DNA from: Agapetus fuscipes
Lineage: Eukaryota > Arthropoda > Insecta > Trichoptera > Glossosomatidae
Reading direction: 5' to 3'
NCBI GenBank assembly: GCA_951799405.1
Contig: OX637350.1
Coordinates: 4,263,852 to 4,327,851, forward strand
DNA length: 64,000 nt
The notes beneath the pieces are model-generated. The model had not been told where the DNA came from, ran no database searches, and worked only from the letters and a program-made list of their open reading frames with translations. Position numbers and translations under genes: made by a program. Positions within the stretch are counted from its first letter, which is position 1, and the number at the start of each line of letters is the position of its first letter. Positions 21,485 to 31,935 of the stretch are shown one piece after another.

Positions 21485-22130
21485 AAAAAATAAAAAAAGA
21501 ACTAAAAATAAAAAGAACTAAAGAAATAAAAGAACTAAGAACTATGAATAAAAAATTACGTCTGAACTAAGAATAAAAAATACGTATTTATGAGAATCGT
21601 CCAATTTTACAAAAACGTAAACTAAAACATGTCGGGCTTAAAAAAATAGTAATATTAATTAAGAAGAAAAAATATGAAGGCGTAATATAAACATTGAAAT
21701 TTGTTCGATCTATAGGTAAGGTGACATTTTTTTTTTTTTAACTCGATTTCAGATAAAGATACAATCTTTTTAGTATTTTCAAAGCGTTGATTATTTTTAT
21801 AAAAGGACAAATAAATTATGCCGACGAAGTATTTCATATAATTTATGGAATAAATTAAGCTTGTTAAGAATTAAGAGAGCTGTAAATGCAATTTGAAAGC
21901 GCGAAAAATAGGTGTTTTCCACCCACGTGTAACTATTAAAAAAAGTACTGGAGCAGTAGAAAGTCAGCCGAACTTATAAAGCCCTTCATACTACGGACTT
22001 AACACAGAGTTTGGTCAGACAACTAACGGAAAAAAATAAAAAATATATAGATATATATATATTTTGATTTCAGTTCCGTAAAAACATCTACTCGTATTAA
22101 GGGTGCGTTGTTAAATGTTTATATTTCATA
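21485..22130. other. Unassigned
   Basis: It contains short A-rich repeats of the form AAAAAGAACTAA at 21490-21545. Nothing else seen. Confidence 0.3.
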
Positions 22131-22135
22131 ACATA

Positions 22136-22382
22136 CGGGGCTATTCTTAGACATTTTAGTCGTCGGTTGAGCCCACGCTTTGACAAAATAATGATGCTTA
22201 AGCTGAAAGTTTCATCACCACGGTCATTTATACCTACCGAATTTTGTAATACATATTTGTATACAGACAAATCAGCTGTTTACTTGCGGCCATCTTGGAT
22301 TGACAGGTCTTCATATGAATGCATCATTAGTTTGTCAAAGCGTGGGCTCAACCGACGTCTAAAATGTCTAAGAATAGCACCG
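22136..22382. mobile_element. MITE with ~50-bp inverted ends
   Basis: The left end GGGGCTATTCTTAGACATTT and following bases reappear inverted at the right end (AAATGTCTAAGAATAGCACCG). Pairing extends inward through GTTGAGCCCACGCTTTGACAAA to ATGATGC. The interior shares a module (CATCACCACGGTCA ... GCGGCCATCTTGGATTGACA) with 54507-54617. Confidence 0.8.
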
Positions 22383-22637
22383 TTTGTGTCTAAGTCAAAT
22401 AAAAATAAATGCATAATTTTGCAGTTAGTTTTTCTGTTCAGTTAAAAGGTAGCTTTCGTCTTTTTTACTACGCCTTTTACATGGACTCGGCACAAATCCC
22501 AAAGATAAAAAAATGTGTCGTCATTTGAACAGTTTGCTAAAAAAAAGGCAATCTGTGAAAAAAATCGAAAACAAATCGCCACCTGAAAGGTAAAATGAAT
22601 AAGTGCTGATTCACTGATTGGAGAAATCGTTGATTTA

Positions 22638-22850
22638 ACATTCTGTTGGGTGTAACATCTCCTAGTAAGTGAACTTTTTATAAGTAAGTACTCATGATAA
22701 ACTTTTAAACTACAGGATTTTCACACTTTTGTAGTGTTTTCTCTCGTAGAAAATAGGGAAAAAGGTGCATTTATCTGAGAAACCCGTGTTATTCTAATAT
22801 GTCACTTATTCAGTTTTACCTTTAAGGTATCTAAATATAAATTAATTCGC
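22638..22850 (+). repeat. Unclassified repeat R3
   Basis: TTGGGTGTAACATCTCCTAG through TCAGTTTTACCTTTAAGGTAT matches 57875-58085. Its end also matches 33886-33925. No coding or terminal structure is visible. Confidence 0.6.
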
Positions 22851-22859
22851 TATTGCACG

Positions 22860-23225
22860 ATTTCTTTGGGTCCACCATGGTTTATGTGTCGATGATTCTT
22901 ATATGTGAGATATTGTTGCACGCACCTCCACACAAGTCGGTAATTTATTGAAAAGGGATTATGTTTTTGTGCGCGGCGAGTGAGTGTATTGATGAATGTG
23001 CCCAGAGCCGTGCCGGAGAAAGGAAAGCCTTTCAATGCAAATAAGGGATAGCGTATTGTCAAAGACTAACTTTCATAAAATTAAATTTGTGTTTTTTAAA
23101 TAAAAAAGTTTTTTAATTATTAAACTAACTTTCATGTTAACCATTTGCGTACCGCAAACGAAGAGCAAAAACTGTGGACATACATCTCAAAAAAAATTCA
23201 AATTTCAAAAAAACATAACTTCGTC
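22860..23225. other. Unassigned
   Basis: There is a short minus-strand frame at 22850-23062 without recognised motifs. Confidence 0.25.
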
Positions 23226-23228
23226 AAG

Positions 23229-23333
23229 AAAATCTTGCCGCCCTTCGCTATAAATGGGGTGATATTGGCAAAGTGAACAATTTTTAACAGCATTGGTGGT
23301 CAGCCTCGTACCGATCGTTAAGTCAAGAAACAA
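23229..23333 (-). repeat. S1 repeat, 5' part only
   Basis: Core and head remain (GGGGTGATATTGGC ... GGTGGTCAGCCTCG ... AAGTCAAGAAA). Confidence 0.65.
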
Positions 23334-23499
23334 AACTACAAATATGCATTTTACTAAGTATAAAAATATAGTGATAGATTCACAAAAATTAAATAATATT
23401 AGTTTTAAACGTTTCTGTATAAGTATTTAATTTTGGTAGACAACTTTTTAAGGTATTATGTAGATTTTCAGCAGTTACTTCGTGAAAGTACATCGCAAC

Positions 23500-23682
23500 T
23501 AAAAACGCAACTAAGCTACACATATAGTGTAACTTCTTGCCTGCGTTATCCCCGAAGCAGTCGCATGTGGCAATTCGGGACCTTTTTATTTTTACGGGTA
23601 AGGGGGGGGCCGGCCTCACACTAACCACTTTCAGTTAAAGTGGGGGTTCTCCAGCTCCCGGGGGGGCTGGTTCTCATTTAAA
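23500..23682 (-). repeat. S2 SINE, 3' part
   Basis: The S2 3' block is present (ATATAGTGTAACTTCTTGCC, GCATGTGGCAATTCGGGACC, then a GGCCGGCCTCA block). The tRNA-like head is missing. Confidence 0.65.
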
Positions 23683-23689
23683 ATATTTG

Positions 23690-24450
23690 ATTTTTTTAGG
23701 TATCTTTTTCATTTTTGTAAGTTATTTCATATTTCAAATAAATAAGATGTAGGTATATTTCTTCTTTGGCTTAGTTCAAAACTTATTCTTTTTTTACAAA
23801 CGCTTGAATTAACAACAACTTATCTGCTCTAAATTTTGTATGAAAAGGGATCCGTCCGCAAAGGGTTAACGAAATCAATGGCTTAACCTTATTAAATGTG
23901 TCTGGACTTATAATATGTAGGAAGTATAACGGTTATTAAAATAATTCCATGCTTGGAAACTGTATGCAGGTAATAATATTCTGTATAATCTTTACAAGAA
24001 GATAACAAGTTTACAAAGATTTAAACGGTTAATATTTGTAGCTATTTACAAACAATAGGAGTTACATTCACGAGAAGTTTACAGATATTTTTTATAGAAA
24101 ATAAACCCGAGAAACTAAGTCGTTTAAATCAAGGATTAAAAATATGAATCTGTAAGATTGTAAATGTTATTTTTCTTACTATGAAAAGCATTAAATATAA
24201 AAATAAATGTAAACCACCTGCAATAAACAATACGATGCATATAAATATTTCTAAGCTTCAGATTTCGAAAAATATTCAATTAAATTTCAGAATTTAAATT
24301 ATGTTTGAAATGAATTAAATTTTGAAGCTGGAAAGTGTTAATATTTCCGAACTCATTCCACTTGTTTTTAATCTCAATGATTTAGTCAATCCATTCTTTC
24401 ATCTTTCTTTTCTCAATCCATTCTTCTTCTTTCTTAGGTCTCTTTTCTAA
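23690..24450. other. Unassigned AT-rich stretch
   Basis: No features recognised. Confidence 0.3.
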
Positions 24451-24454
24451 TCCC

Positions 24455-24605
24455 TCTCTAACTAACATGGCGGCGTAGCGACAGCTGATCCATTTTACGT
24501 GGAACAACGATCAGCTGTTCAGGCACCGCCATGTTTTATTCCGTCATATCCAAAAATAGGTAAAATAAGATCTACCGACGGCCGTCGAGACTTCCACCCC
24601 TGAAG
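24455..24605 (-). repeat. MITE-like repeat, sister of 47341-47455
   Basis: On the minus strand it has GGGGTGGAAGTCTCGACGG, a GATCTTATTTTACC block and CAGCTGATC words flanking CGCCATG. The same order is found at 47343-47455 (plus). CATGGCGG and CAGCTGATC are mirrored within it. Confidence 0.6.
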
Positions 24606-24689
24606 CGCTATTCTGCTAAATTCCTTACACTTTAGATATCAATACAAGTCCGAACGTGCTAGCTAGCGTTTACGAACTAAATCCGTGGA

Positions 24690-24860
24690 TAAGAAAATCA
24701 CATTACACCTTGTTTTTGGACACGAATCGCTGTCGCGTCGCCTTAAGCTCAAGGACTATAGCAGAATAGTGCTTTCTGAGGGAGAAAAGCGAAAAACGTA
24801 CGACACACACAAAAACGACGCTCTCATATATTTAAAAAAATATAAACATACTATCCTCAT
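24690..24860 (+). mobile_element. CR1-like LINE F 3' tail, degraded
   Basis: It carries CGACACACACAAAAACGACG then CTCTCATAT, matching the tail after the LINE at 28996-29268. The coding part is not recoverable by eye. Confidence 0.45.
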
Positions 24861-25154
24861 AAATAAACAAATACCTATTAAAACAATCGACGGTTTTTTT
24901 TTTGTTTTCAAGCTCGTCGTACAAAAAACGAAGCATTCCGGTGTATGGCGTGCGAAGGCATCCGAGCGGGGAGCTCGGGTTCCGTTCGGAATACGCACTT
25001 CCGGTGAGCGATATGCGCGCGCGCGGAAATTTATACGACTCTGTGCTGATTCATAACACGCAAGGTACCGTTTGGAAAGGTAAACAAATTGCAATTACAA
25101 CTTTATGTGAATTAATTTTAAAAGCAACGTTTTATACTGGTTCATTAAATTAAT

Positions 25155-26218
25155 TATATGGGTAAAGCCACCAATTTTGCCACATTTGCCCTACTCAAAA
25201 GTTTCCAGTAAAGTTTCTCAAAAATATGAACTCGTACTGTTTTTGAAGTACTTGAATTGAAATAAGTAGTTCATCGTCTTAAATGGCATATAGAAATGTT
25301 TTAGAATACATTTCTATTTACAGAAATATTCTAATGCTTTCTCTAAAAAGCGGGTAAAATTCGGGTAAAAATTCGGTGAATTTTGGGAGGTGCTGACTTT
25401 GACCAACATTTTCGTAAAGTTTTAGGTATTTTATACGTTAAATATTGAATATTTTGGCATAAACATATAACTAGCTAGCCTTTCTAAGTACATTGCATAA
25501 GGATACAAGCACTGTAACCTATTTTTTTCTGTGCTCGAATAATTTTACGTGTTTTACTTCTTTTTCGACACCTCATTAACGCGACCATTTCCATCGTCAA
25601 TTTGTACGTGAATCGTATTGATGTGTGTTTTATCCGACTGGCTACACTTAATGATTTATAAAACACATACACACACAAAACAATAACGTCAATTGGCGTC
25701 AGTAATTTGTCAGCTTCGTCGTGAGGAAGAATGGTCAGTTCCTCGGGACACACGTTTTGGTGAAATTTACAAAAGTACGTTAGGATTTTATCCAAGATCT
25801 GTAGTGCTCTAGATTCCAAAAACATTGGTTATTGAATTTCATTGATCACTATGACTTAAATACACTGTGTTTGCGAGCAATCTTTATTTACACTAACGCG
25901 ACCGGCTATTTTTCGCTACTTTTTTGACACTTCATCGACACCGGTGGCGTGATTGTCTTCATCACTTCTTTTTCGTCACCTTGTAAAGGCCAGCTTAAAC
26001 ATGAATATTTGTTTACTTTTCATACAAATTTTTCATTAAAACTTTTCATACAAATTAAGGGAACACTGTCCTTATTTTAAAATATATTTTTATATAGTTT
26101 TAGTCACCCTCACGCTACGGTAGCGCTAAAGTTTTCGTCACTTTCACGTCATCGTCGCGAAAAATTATTCAACACTTTTTAGCGACTTGTGGCAAAATTG
26201 GTGGCTTTACCCATATAT
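25155..26218. mobile_element. DNA transposon, non-autonomous, perfect 30-bp inverted ends
   Basis: Bases 25155-25184 (TATATGGGTAAAGCCACCAA...) are the exact reverse complement of 26189-26218. TA dinucleotides at the boundary are compatible with a TA target duplication, as in Tc1/mariner-type elements. The class is inferred. The interior holds a 113-codon minus-strand frame and simple GTCACTTTCACGTCATCGTC-like words near the right end. I see no transposase catalytic motif. Confidence 0.8.
25484..25825 (-). CDS. Hypothetical 113-residue frame inside a DNA transposon
   Basis: The peptide begins MFLESRALQILDKILTYFC and has an acidic-hydrophobic middle (PEELTILPHDEADKLLTPID). A hydrophobic stretch (VIVLCVYVFY) and a basic end (RCRKRSKTRKIIRAQKK) follow. 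I do not recognise a family. It lies entirely between the perfect inverted ends at 25155 and 26218, so it may be a transposase relic, a captured host exon, or chance. No splice or translation signal decides between these. Confidence 0.25.
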   Translation of the reverse strand: MFLESRALQILDKILTYFCKFHQNVCPEELTILPHDEADKLLTPIDVIVLCVYVFYKSLSVASRIKHTSIRFTYKLTMEMVALMRCRKRSKTRKIIRAQKKIGYSACILMQCT

Positions 26219-26349
26219 ATTTTTATCGTCGCTGCATGAAAAATGAAACATACGTGATCAAAGGGATCGCAGAGTTACATTCGTTTTAAGAATATACATA
26301 TAAGTACAAAATATGGTTGTAAGATGAACCTTTGTCGAGGAAATTATTT

Positions 26350-26402
26350 TATGCTAAACGTTTCGTTTGTGTCCTAACCAACATCTACAGGAGACTTTCC
26401 AT
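26350..26402 (-). ncRNA. Degraded hammerhead-like motif
   Basis: On the minus strand: AGTCTCCTGTAGATGTTGG, then GAAACGTT after an imperfect stem II. The core is CTGTAGA instead of CTGANGA. It is recognisably the same motif as at 32346 (minus) but probably inactive. Confidence 0.4.
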
Positions 26403-26609
26403 GCAGGGAGGAAGCATGAAACATGAAGAACTGAGTTAATGACGTTTCAAGTTGAGACATTTTTGAACCTAAGTGGTAAGTGTAAGGATGTTAATTTAGC
26501 TGTAAAATTAAATAGGTTCCACTTGACACATGCTACCTACCCTCTCGCAGCAATCCTATATCAGATGAGTAGATTGCATTCTCGGAAACAGGGAAATTCC
26601 CAATTTAAA

Positions 26610-26694
26610 TTAATTGGTTGTCGTCAAGTTGCTCCCCTTACCTGTGAACAAAATAGGTTCTACTTTCCACATGGGACCCATTCGCGAATTTTGC
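26610..26694 (+). repeat. S2 SINE 3' fragment
   Basis: CCCCTTACCTGTGAACAAAA and CCACATGGGACCCATTCG parallel the S2 block at 30172-30228. Confidence 0.45.
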
Positions 26695-26865
26695 GACATG
26701 AAACACACCACAACACTACGCAGTAAACAGCCCTGCAAAAAAGGTTTAGGACATCAACTGCCAAATCACCAACGATACTACAGAAAGTGGTATAGACCCC
26801 TAGGGTCTCTGAAATCCAAGGAGTCTCCCGCTCAGGATTTCTTAAAAAAGGAACTTAATGTGCTG
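26695..26865 (-). repeat. S4 repeat
   Basis: The minus strand reads GAGCGGGAGACTCC, CTAGGGGTCTATACCAC, TGGTGATTTGGCAGTTG and GTGTTGTGGTGTGTTTC. The same series is inserted in a LINE at 37459-37641. Confidence 0.65.
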
Positions 26866-26907
26866 CTTATCTGGGTTTGCGTATTTAAATTTGCATTGAT
26901 GGAGTGT

Positions 26908-27095
26908 CAGGTCGATAGCTCAGTTGGTAGAGTGCTAGCATTCTATGCCGAGAGCTCGGGTTCGCATCCCGCCGAGGGTGTCAGAAATGATTTCCCGTTT
27001 CGATGTATATTTCAAACCTTAAATAAATAAATAAAAATGGCAAGGCTTACATAGCCTTCACAAGAAATGAGTACCAGCCCGAGTGCATGTGCACA
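26908..27095 (+). repeat. S2 SINE, tRNA-like head plus partial body
   Basis: The head has TAGCTCAGTTGGTAGAGTGC (A box) and GGTTCGCATCCCG (B box). The body is GAGGGTGTCAGAAATG, then ATTTCAAACCTTAAATAAAT and GAAATGAGTACCAGCCCG. It is the cleanest tRNA-like head in the window. Confidence 0.75.
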
Positions 27096-27099
27096 TAAA

Positions 27100-27470
27100 A
27101 AATATGAATTCAAATTCTCGGAATATATATTATACATAAATTCACGGCCCAGAAGATGAAATCAGAGCGAGCAATTAAAAGATTCTATGATTAATCGTAA
27201 ATGAGATACGTGAGGCATGAGAGTGATGAATGCGGAAGGAAAAAATATCACGAACTTCACCTGAACGCGGGAACTCACGCGAGTACGAGTACGTGGGGGC
27301 ATGTGAGCAAATAGTACGTAAAACAAGCAACGGGGACGCGAGAAAATCATTTTAATTGATTTTGAATGTATACAGGCCCCAAACGCAGACGCCAACTCAA
27401 TCTTGTAATGGGCCATCTATAATAATCTATAGAATCTATAGAGCAAGCTTAAAACCACTGACTTGGCTGA
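27100..27470. other. Unassigned
   Basis: A minus-strand frame at 27162-27416 has no recognised motif. Confidence 0.25.
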
Positions 27471-27526
27471 AACCGGAGCCAAATCAAAGATTGAAGAACC
27501 GATAAGAAGAGTTAACACTTTGGATT

Positions 27527-27715
27527 GGAGAGCGGGTATTTGCAGTTGCTAGTCCTCTAGCCTGGAACCACCTGCCACATCATGTGAGAGAGCTAGAGGA
27601 CCATGGAAAGTTCCGGAACGCACTGAAGACAAGCAAATTTCTGGCATCATTTGCACAAGCGCCCTTGGAGTGACTACATCACGAAACGGCGCTATAAAGA
27701 AATCATCAGTTGCGG
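27527..27715 (+). pseudogene. CR1-like LINE E, C-terminal tail and 3' UTR
   Basis: It encodes GERVFAVASPLAWNHLPHHV then FRNALKTSKFLASFAQ, and stops at 27671-27673. A 3' UTR follows that matches the one at 818-896 (CCCTTGGAGTGAC, ACGAAACGGCGCTATAA). Only ~48 residues of the LINE remain. Confidence 0.75.
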
Positions 27716-27719
27716 ACGC

Positions 27720-28990
27720 TAGACATTTAGAATTACCTAGCGGCTTCGTTCCTTTATATTCATAGCACGCAAACCAAAAATGTGAAACTTGTATGAAGGA
27801 TTGCGTCGCAAGAAATGGCGCGGGGCGCGCAGGAATTTATGAAATCGCTCCAAGTGTATTCACGAGCCGTTACCAAAGCACACATTGCCCACTGGAGTGC
27901 AAAGAAATTCTGCCTCACCTACTATCTACGTGTTCGGCGCGAATGGTTCAGATACCTGACAACGTACATGATAACAATGGAGCATATTTTTCGATGAATT
28001 TACGGCGCGACGTGGCGGCTTATAATCATCGATATATAGAACTGGATGGGCTGAGAAATCAATCTTTGAGAATTAGAAATGCGCTACCCCACTCATCATA
28101 CAAAAATCCAAAATTCAGTCTTTCGGTAACCTTCCAACTGTCAACAGGTGTGTTACTAATTGGAAAAAAAATCCATATAAATGCCAAACTGGGTATTTTC
28201 TAAACGTGCCTACAAAAGAGACGCAATGTTTTAAAGAACATGGAATAATATTTTACTTTAATCACTATTCTATATGATTACATTGATAATTTTTTTTTTC
28301 GAAAAATGTCGAAATATTTTGTTCGCGAAAGTGATAGCCATTTCTAGAACTAGTGATGTTCAAATACATAGGTATTTGCTTCTTCTTCAAGTATGTAACT
28401 TCTATGCTCGCGATAATAGATACTTGTGAAAATCATGAGGTAGGAACATTTTTGAATTCGGAATTTATCAGATATTTTCATACATTCAACAACACTAGTA
28501 ACAAAGTTCCGTTGCCATGGTGATTTATGGTTTCCATGGTGATATGTAAATAGATTGAAGACGGAGTAGAGAAACGTTGCTTACCTATATAGAAAATAAC
28601 AAAAGCATTTCATATGACGTGAGCGAGACAACAGTATTAACAATGTATGGTGTTAAAGACGTTGCATCATGTCGATTGGTACTAAATCACATTCACAGCC
28701 CCTCCATATATATACCTCTATGCTTATAATATGATTTCCGCGTAGTAAAAAACACACGAGATGTAAACGTACCTACTCTCCTCGATCGCATGAGTCAAAA
28801 AAAATGTGCACTACTCGAAAGTGATTAACTTTTCTTACTTTATTTTGAGTTGCGCGACTGAAAAACTTCAATCTTCATCCCTGTGACCTACGCTGTTTCA
28901 AATCACACCAAGAGCCCTCTGCGAGCTTGGTCATCGCAACAGAAAGCGTCCATAAGACTCTCATTAAAACTCAGTTGCTGTAAGGCAGGT
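27720..28990. other. Unassigned, with a 136-codon open frame
   Basis: A plus-strand frame at 27793-28203 (starting MKDCVARNGAGRAG) has no motif I recognise. A second frame overlaps it, so coding is doubtful. The rest is AT-rich. Confidence 0.25.
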
Positions 28991-28995
28991 GTATT

Positions 28996-29268
28996 CTGAT
29001 CGTATATAAAGCCATCGATGGCTCGGAACCACCTTATCTGACTGACATGATTTCGCCTGTTGAGATGGGTGTGAGGAGGCAGACACTCAGATCCGCGGGC
29101 GATGGTGCGATCAATTTGGTTCAGCCACGCCGTCAGATCCGTACAAATTTCGGGGCGCGTGGTTTCCGTGTTGTGGGTCCGGTGGAGTGAAACAGATTGC
29201 CACCCGGAGTGAAGAACTTTAAATCTGCGGGTGTATCTCGCGGAGCACTCAAGACGTACACCTTGTAA
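28996..29268 (+). pseudogene. CR1-like LINE F, reverse transcriptase C-terminal region
   Basis: The frame reads LIVYKAIDGSEPPYLTDMI, QTLRSAGDGAINLVQPRR, FGARGFRVVGPVE, a stop, then NRLPPGVKNFKSAG and ALKTYTL. The order 'F...GPxxWNxLPxxV...FKxxLKTyL' is the conserved end of CR1/L2/Jockey-type LINE proteins. The stop replaces the usual tryptophan before NRLP. The 3' UTR after 29268 has CGTGTGACACACACAAAAAC and GGCGCTC, shared with tails at 24790, 31460, 45005 and 49520. Confidence 0.75.
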
Positions 29269-29360
29269 AAAAGTCTTATCAGTGATCGGAGAAGACTCTT
29301 GACGTGTGACACACACAAAAACGGCGCTCTCTTATCATATGTAATTTAAAATAAATATAT
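29269..29360 (+). mobile_element. 3' UTR and tail of CR1-like F
   Basis: GTGTGACACACACAAAAACG and GCGCTCTCTTATCAT, then an AT-rich tail. It belongs to the coding relic just upstream. Confidence 0.65.
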
Positions 29361-29489
29361 ATACATGAACCTTTGAAGACCGGCTAGGTGTAGGTCCGGT
29401 AAAGAATGAATTTCACAACCTAAAGATGGGCATAATTGTAAAATTAAATGATAAATTTTCTGTTAATCAAACCAATAAACAAACAAATC

Positions 29490-29535
29490 GATTACAAGTC
29501 CGTAGCGTTAAGCACTAGACTACGGACCGGTTAAT
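29490..29535 (-). repeat. Possible tRNA-like SINE head fragment
   Basis: The minus strand reads GGTCCGTAGTCTAGTGCTTA then ACGCTACGGACTTG, like the 5' half of a tRNA with an A box. There is no B box. Confidence 0.3.
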
Positions 29536-29655
29536 GCATGTTTCTTAATAAGCACACCAACAAGATGTATTTATACACATTGCAAAAACCAGTATGTTAG
29601 TTTTGGCAAATCTTTCCCTACGCCAATAAGGCAACAACGTGTTCTTCATATATAA

Positions 29656-29977
29656 CAGTGATTCTCAAAGTGGTCTAGGTGGACCTCTAGAGGTCCGCGG
29701 GATACTCGACGGGGGTCTACATCGACGTGACATAAAAATGGGGGTCCACAAAAAAACCCGTGGCCACCCAATGATTTTGATGGTGTCTCGCATGGGCATA
29801 CCTTTCTTGAGCGTACGGAACCTAGAAAATAATAATAAACATACCCTCCCTCGTCGACAGAATTTTTGCAGGCAAATTTTTGTTACCCGCCAACAATTAT
29901 TTTCGGATTTTTGTTTTGTTGCCCATTCCTACTCTGGTCGTTGTTCAAACTGAACTTTTGAAAATTGCGTGACTTTT
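29656..29977 (+). mobile_element. hAT-type element, left end only
   Basis: It begins CAGTGATTCTCAAAGTGGTC and has GGTCCGCGGGA and GGGGGTCCAC blocks, the familiar end of 'CAGTGATTCTCAAA' hAT elements. No matching right end is seen before S2 begins at 29978, so it is truncated. Confidence 0.55.
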
Positions 29978-30275
29978 TGCATTCCATGCCGTGAGTTTAG
30001 GTTCGAATCCCACCGAGGGTGTCAGAAATGATTTCCCGTTTCGGTGCTTATTTCAAACCACAAAATAAAATATCGGCAAGGTTTACTCGGTCTTCAAAAG
30101 AAACGAGTACCAGACCTCTCGGGAGCTGGGAAGCCTCGACTTCAACTGAAAGTGGTTGGTGTGAGGCCGGCCCCCTTACCCGTAAAAATAAATAGGTCCC
30201 GAATCGCCACATGCGACCCCTTCGGGGATAACGCAGGCAAGAAGTTACACTATATGTGTAGCTAAGTTGCGTTTC
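29978..30275 (+). repeat. S2 SINE, near full length
   Basis: It starts within the head (GCATTCCATGCCGTGAG, GGTTCGAATCCCACC) and runs through the whole body to ACACTATATGTGTAGC, with the GACCCCTTCGGGGATAACGC hairpin near the end. A 14-base C tract follows at 30281-30294. Confidence 0.75.
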
Positions 30276-30489
30276 TACCTCCCCCCCCCCCCCCTCCACC
30301 GTCGACGATATTTTAGACAAAATTTTGACATACCATATCCGTAACTGAAGCCGCACTAATTTTCAGGGTCTCCACCAGAACCAGCAAAATTTTGGAATCT
30401 CTGGTCTAGAATCAGCGAATGCGTTCCGGGAACATCGGTCACAAGATTCAGACTAAAAAAGGAGATGTCGCTGTCTCGATTCACGTTTG

Positions 30490-30610
30490 ATAGTTCCACT
30501 CGGAAGAAAAGGACGAGGGAGTGTTGAGGAGAGGACGCGAGGAAGGACGAGGGAGTAGTCGGAGCAGGAAGACAGGTCGGGAGAAAGACGTGGCTGATGG
30601 ACATCCACGT
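30490..30610 (+). repeat. Purine-rich imperfect repeats
   Basis: Recurring GACGAGGGAGT and GGAAGGACGAGG words, with no other signal. Confidence 0.4.
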
Positions 30611-30697
30611 CGGCAGGACGGTGCTATTGAACCTGAATGCAGTTGACAGTTTTTGTAGCGGGAAAATAATAATGATGGCTCCATGATAGACCGGCGC

Positions 30698-31020
30698 AGT
30701 GACAAAGCGACACATAACATAACGTCACGTGACTTTAAATCACATGGCAAAACATTACTGGTGTGAATTTAGCTTGACAGTTTGTCATATAAGAAATAAT
30801 ACAGCTCTAATAGCTATAAAACGTAAAAAGAAGAAGACGTGTGATAGCACATGTCATAACGGCACGCGACATAACATTATATGACAAAACATCACAGGAA
30901 AGTACATTGCAATGACAAAGCATCACATACCTAAAACAGACTATACCATAAACGACAGATAAAAAAAACATCACAAAACAGAAAATACCATAAACGGCAA
31001 TAAAAAAAAGATCATGAGAA
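30698..31020 (-). repeat. Degenerate TGTCATGT-type repeat
   Basis: This is the reverse-complement counterpart of 18060-18295 (GCCGTTTATGGT blocks then TTTTGTCATATAATGTTATG units). Confidence 0.6.
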
Positions 31021-31053
31021 AATAACGCATGCATAAATTATTTGGTAAAGTAT

Positions 31054-31439
31054 TGTTATGTACTTAAATAGGTAATGTAAATATTAAAGTATGTATTAGT
31101 ATTAGTTATAGGAATTCTTTATTGTATTGGTGGGTAGGATTGATAATTATGTGTAAATAGAGAAGTCTCTAGGCTTAGTAGGTACTTCGAGAACAATCTA
31201 GCAAAAATGTGTTCTCGACAGTTCCACCTTCTTAGTATAAAAAGGGTGCAAGTTGCTTGCACTAGTCAGTCATCTGCAAGCTTCACCAATACATTGAACA
31301 AATTCGACCAGTGAACTAAAACCAGTGTAATGAAATAAATGAAAGTGCCTTTGTAAAAATAAATTTAAACGTGTAAAATAAATGAGTAAAAAGAAGAGTA
31401 GTTTTATTTGAAAAGTATCCGAACCAAAAAATCGTAACA
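31054..31439 (+). mobile_element. Solo LTR, Ty3/Gypsy type
   Basis: The segment begins TGTTATG and ends CGTAACA, so TGTTA/TAACA are inverted ends of an LTR. It is flanked by GTAT at 31050-31053 and 31440-31443, a 4-bp target duplication as in Gypsy-type elements. Inside, TATAAAAA at 31236-31243 is a good TATA box, followed by GTGCAAGTTGCTTGCACTAG and several AATAAA signals around 31333-31380. No internal coding region is present, so this is a recombination product. Orientation is inferred from the TATA-to-AATAAA order. Confidence 0.85.
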
Positions 31440-31459
31440 GTATGTTCTGTTTTGGATAT

Positions 31460-31550
31460 ATGTGATAATAATAATAATAATATTAGGATGATTTATTTGG
31501 TGAGCGCTGTTGTATCACACCTCAATAGCCCTCTAATGATAGAGATGTTT
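31460..31550 (-). mobile_element. CR1-like F tail
   Basis: AAT microsatellite, then GATGATTTATTTGGTGAGCG and GTATCACACCTCAATAGCCC, matching the F tail in reverse. Confidence 0.55.
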
Positions 31551-31680
31551 TATCCTTGTGTTGTTTTGGAATAGTGATTAGTATTTTCTGTGTTTGCGAT
31601 GTTTTGTTTTGTTACGTGAAGTACTGTCATTGTAATGTTATGTCATGTGTTGTTTTGTCACTGTGCCGTTCTAGCCCCGT
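31550..31680 (+). repeat. Degenerate TGTCATGT-type repeat
   Basis: TGTAATGTTATGTCATGTG and TTTTGTCACTGTGCCGTT are near-identical to the end of 18060-18295. Confidence 0.55.
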
Positions 31681-31935
31681 CACCAATAATAATGACCGTT
31701 GTGCAGCGTGTCGCGAGGTAAATTCTTTACAATTTGTCGCGGGTATTTGTAACGATTATTTAGAGGTTAGTGTTATGGAAACAATCCTAAAAAAATTACA
31801 AAAAAACTCTCTTCTAGAGCCTTAAAACTTTCTCCTGAATACACTATAGTTCATTTTGTATCTATGTAATCGAATTTAGGTTAGATTTACGGTCGAAATG
31901 TTGATAAAATTACTTAATATATAAATAACCGGACA

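Noticed and set aside
24685..25056. 123-codon frame as a gene
   Set aside because: Part of it lies over a CR1-like F tail, and opposing and shifted frames of similar length overlap it.
26908..26985. Possible tRNA gene
   Set aside because: A and B boxes are good, but the sequence continues straight into the S2 body, and I cannot draw a complete cloverleaf with a proper acceptor stem. It is a SINE head.
27793..28203. 136-codon frame as a gene
   Set aside because: No recognisable motif, an overlapping frame of similar quality, and no splice or promoter context. Left as unassigned.
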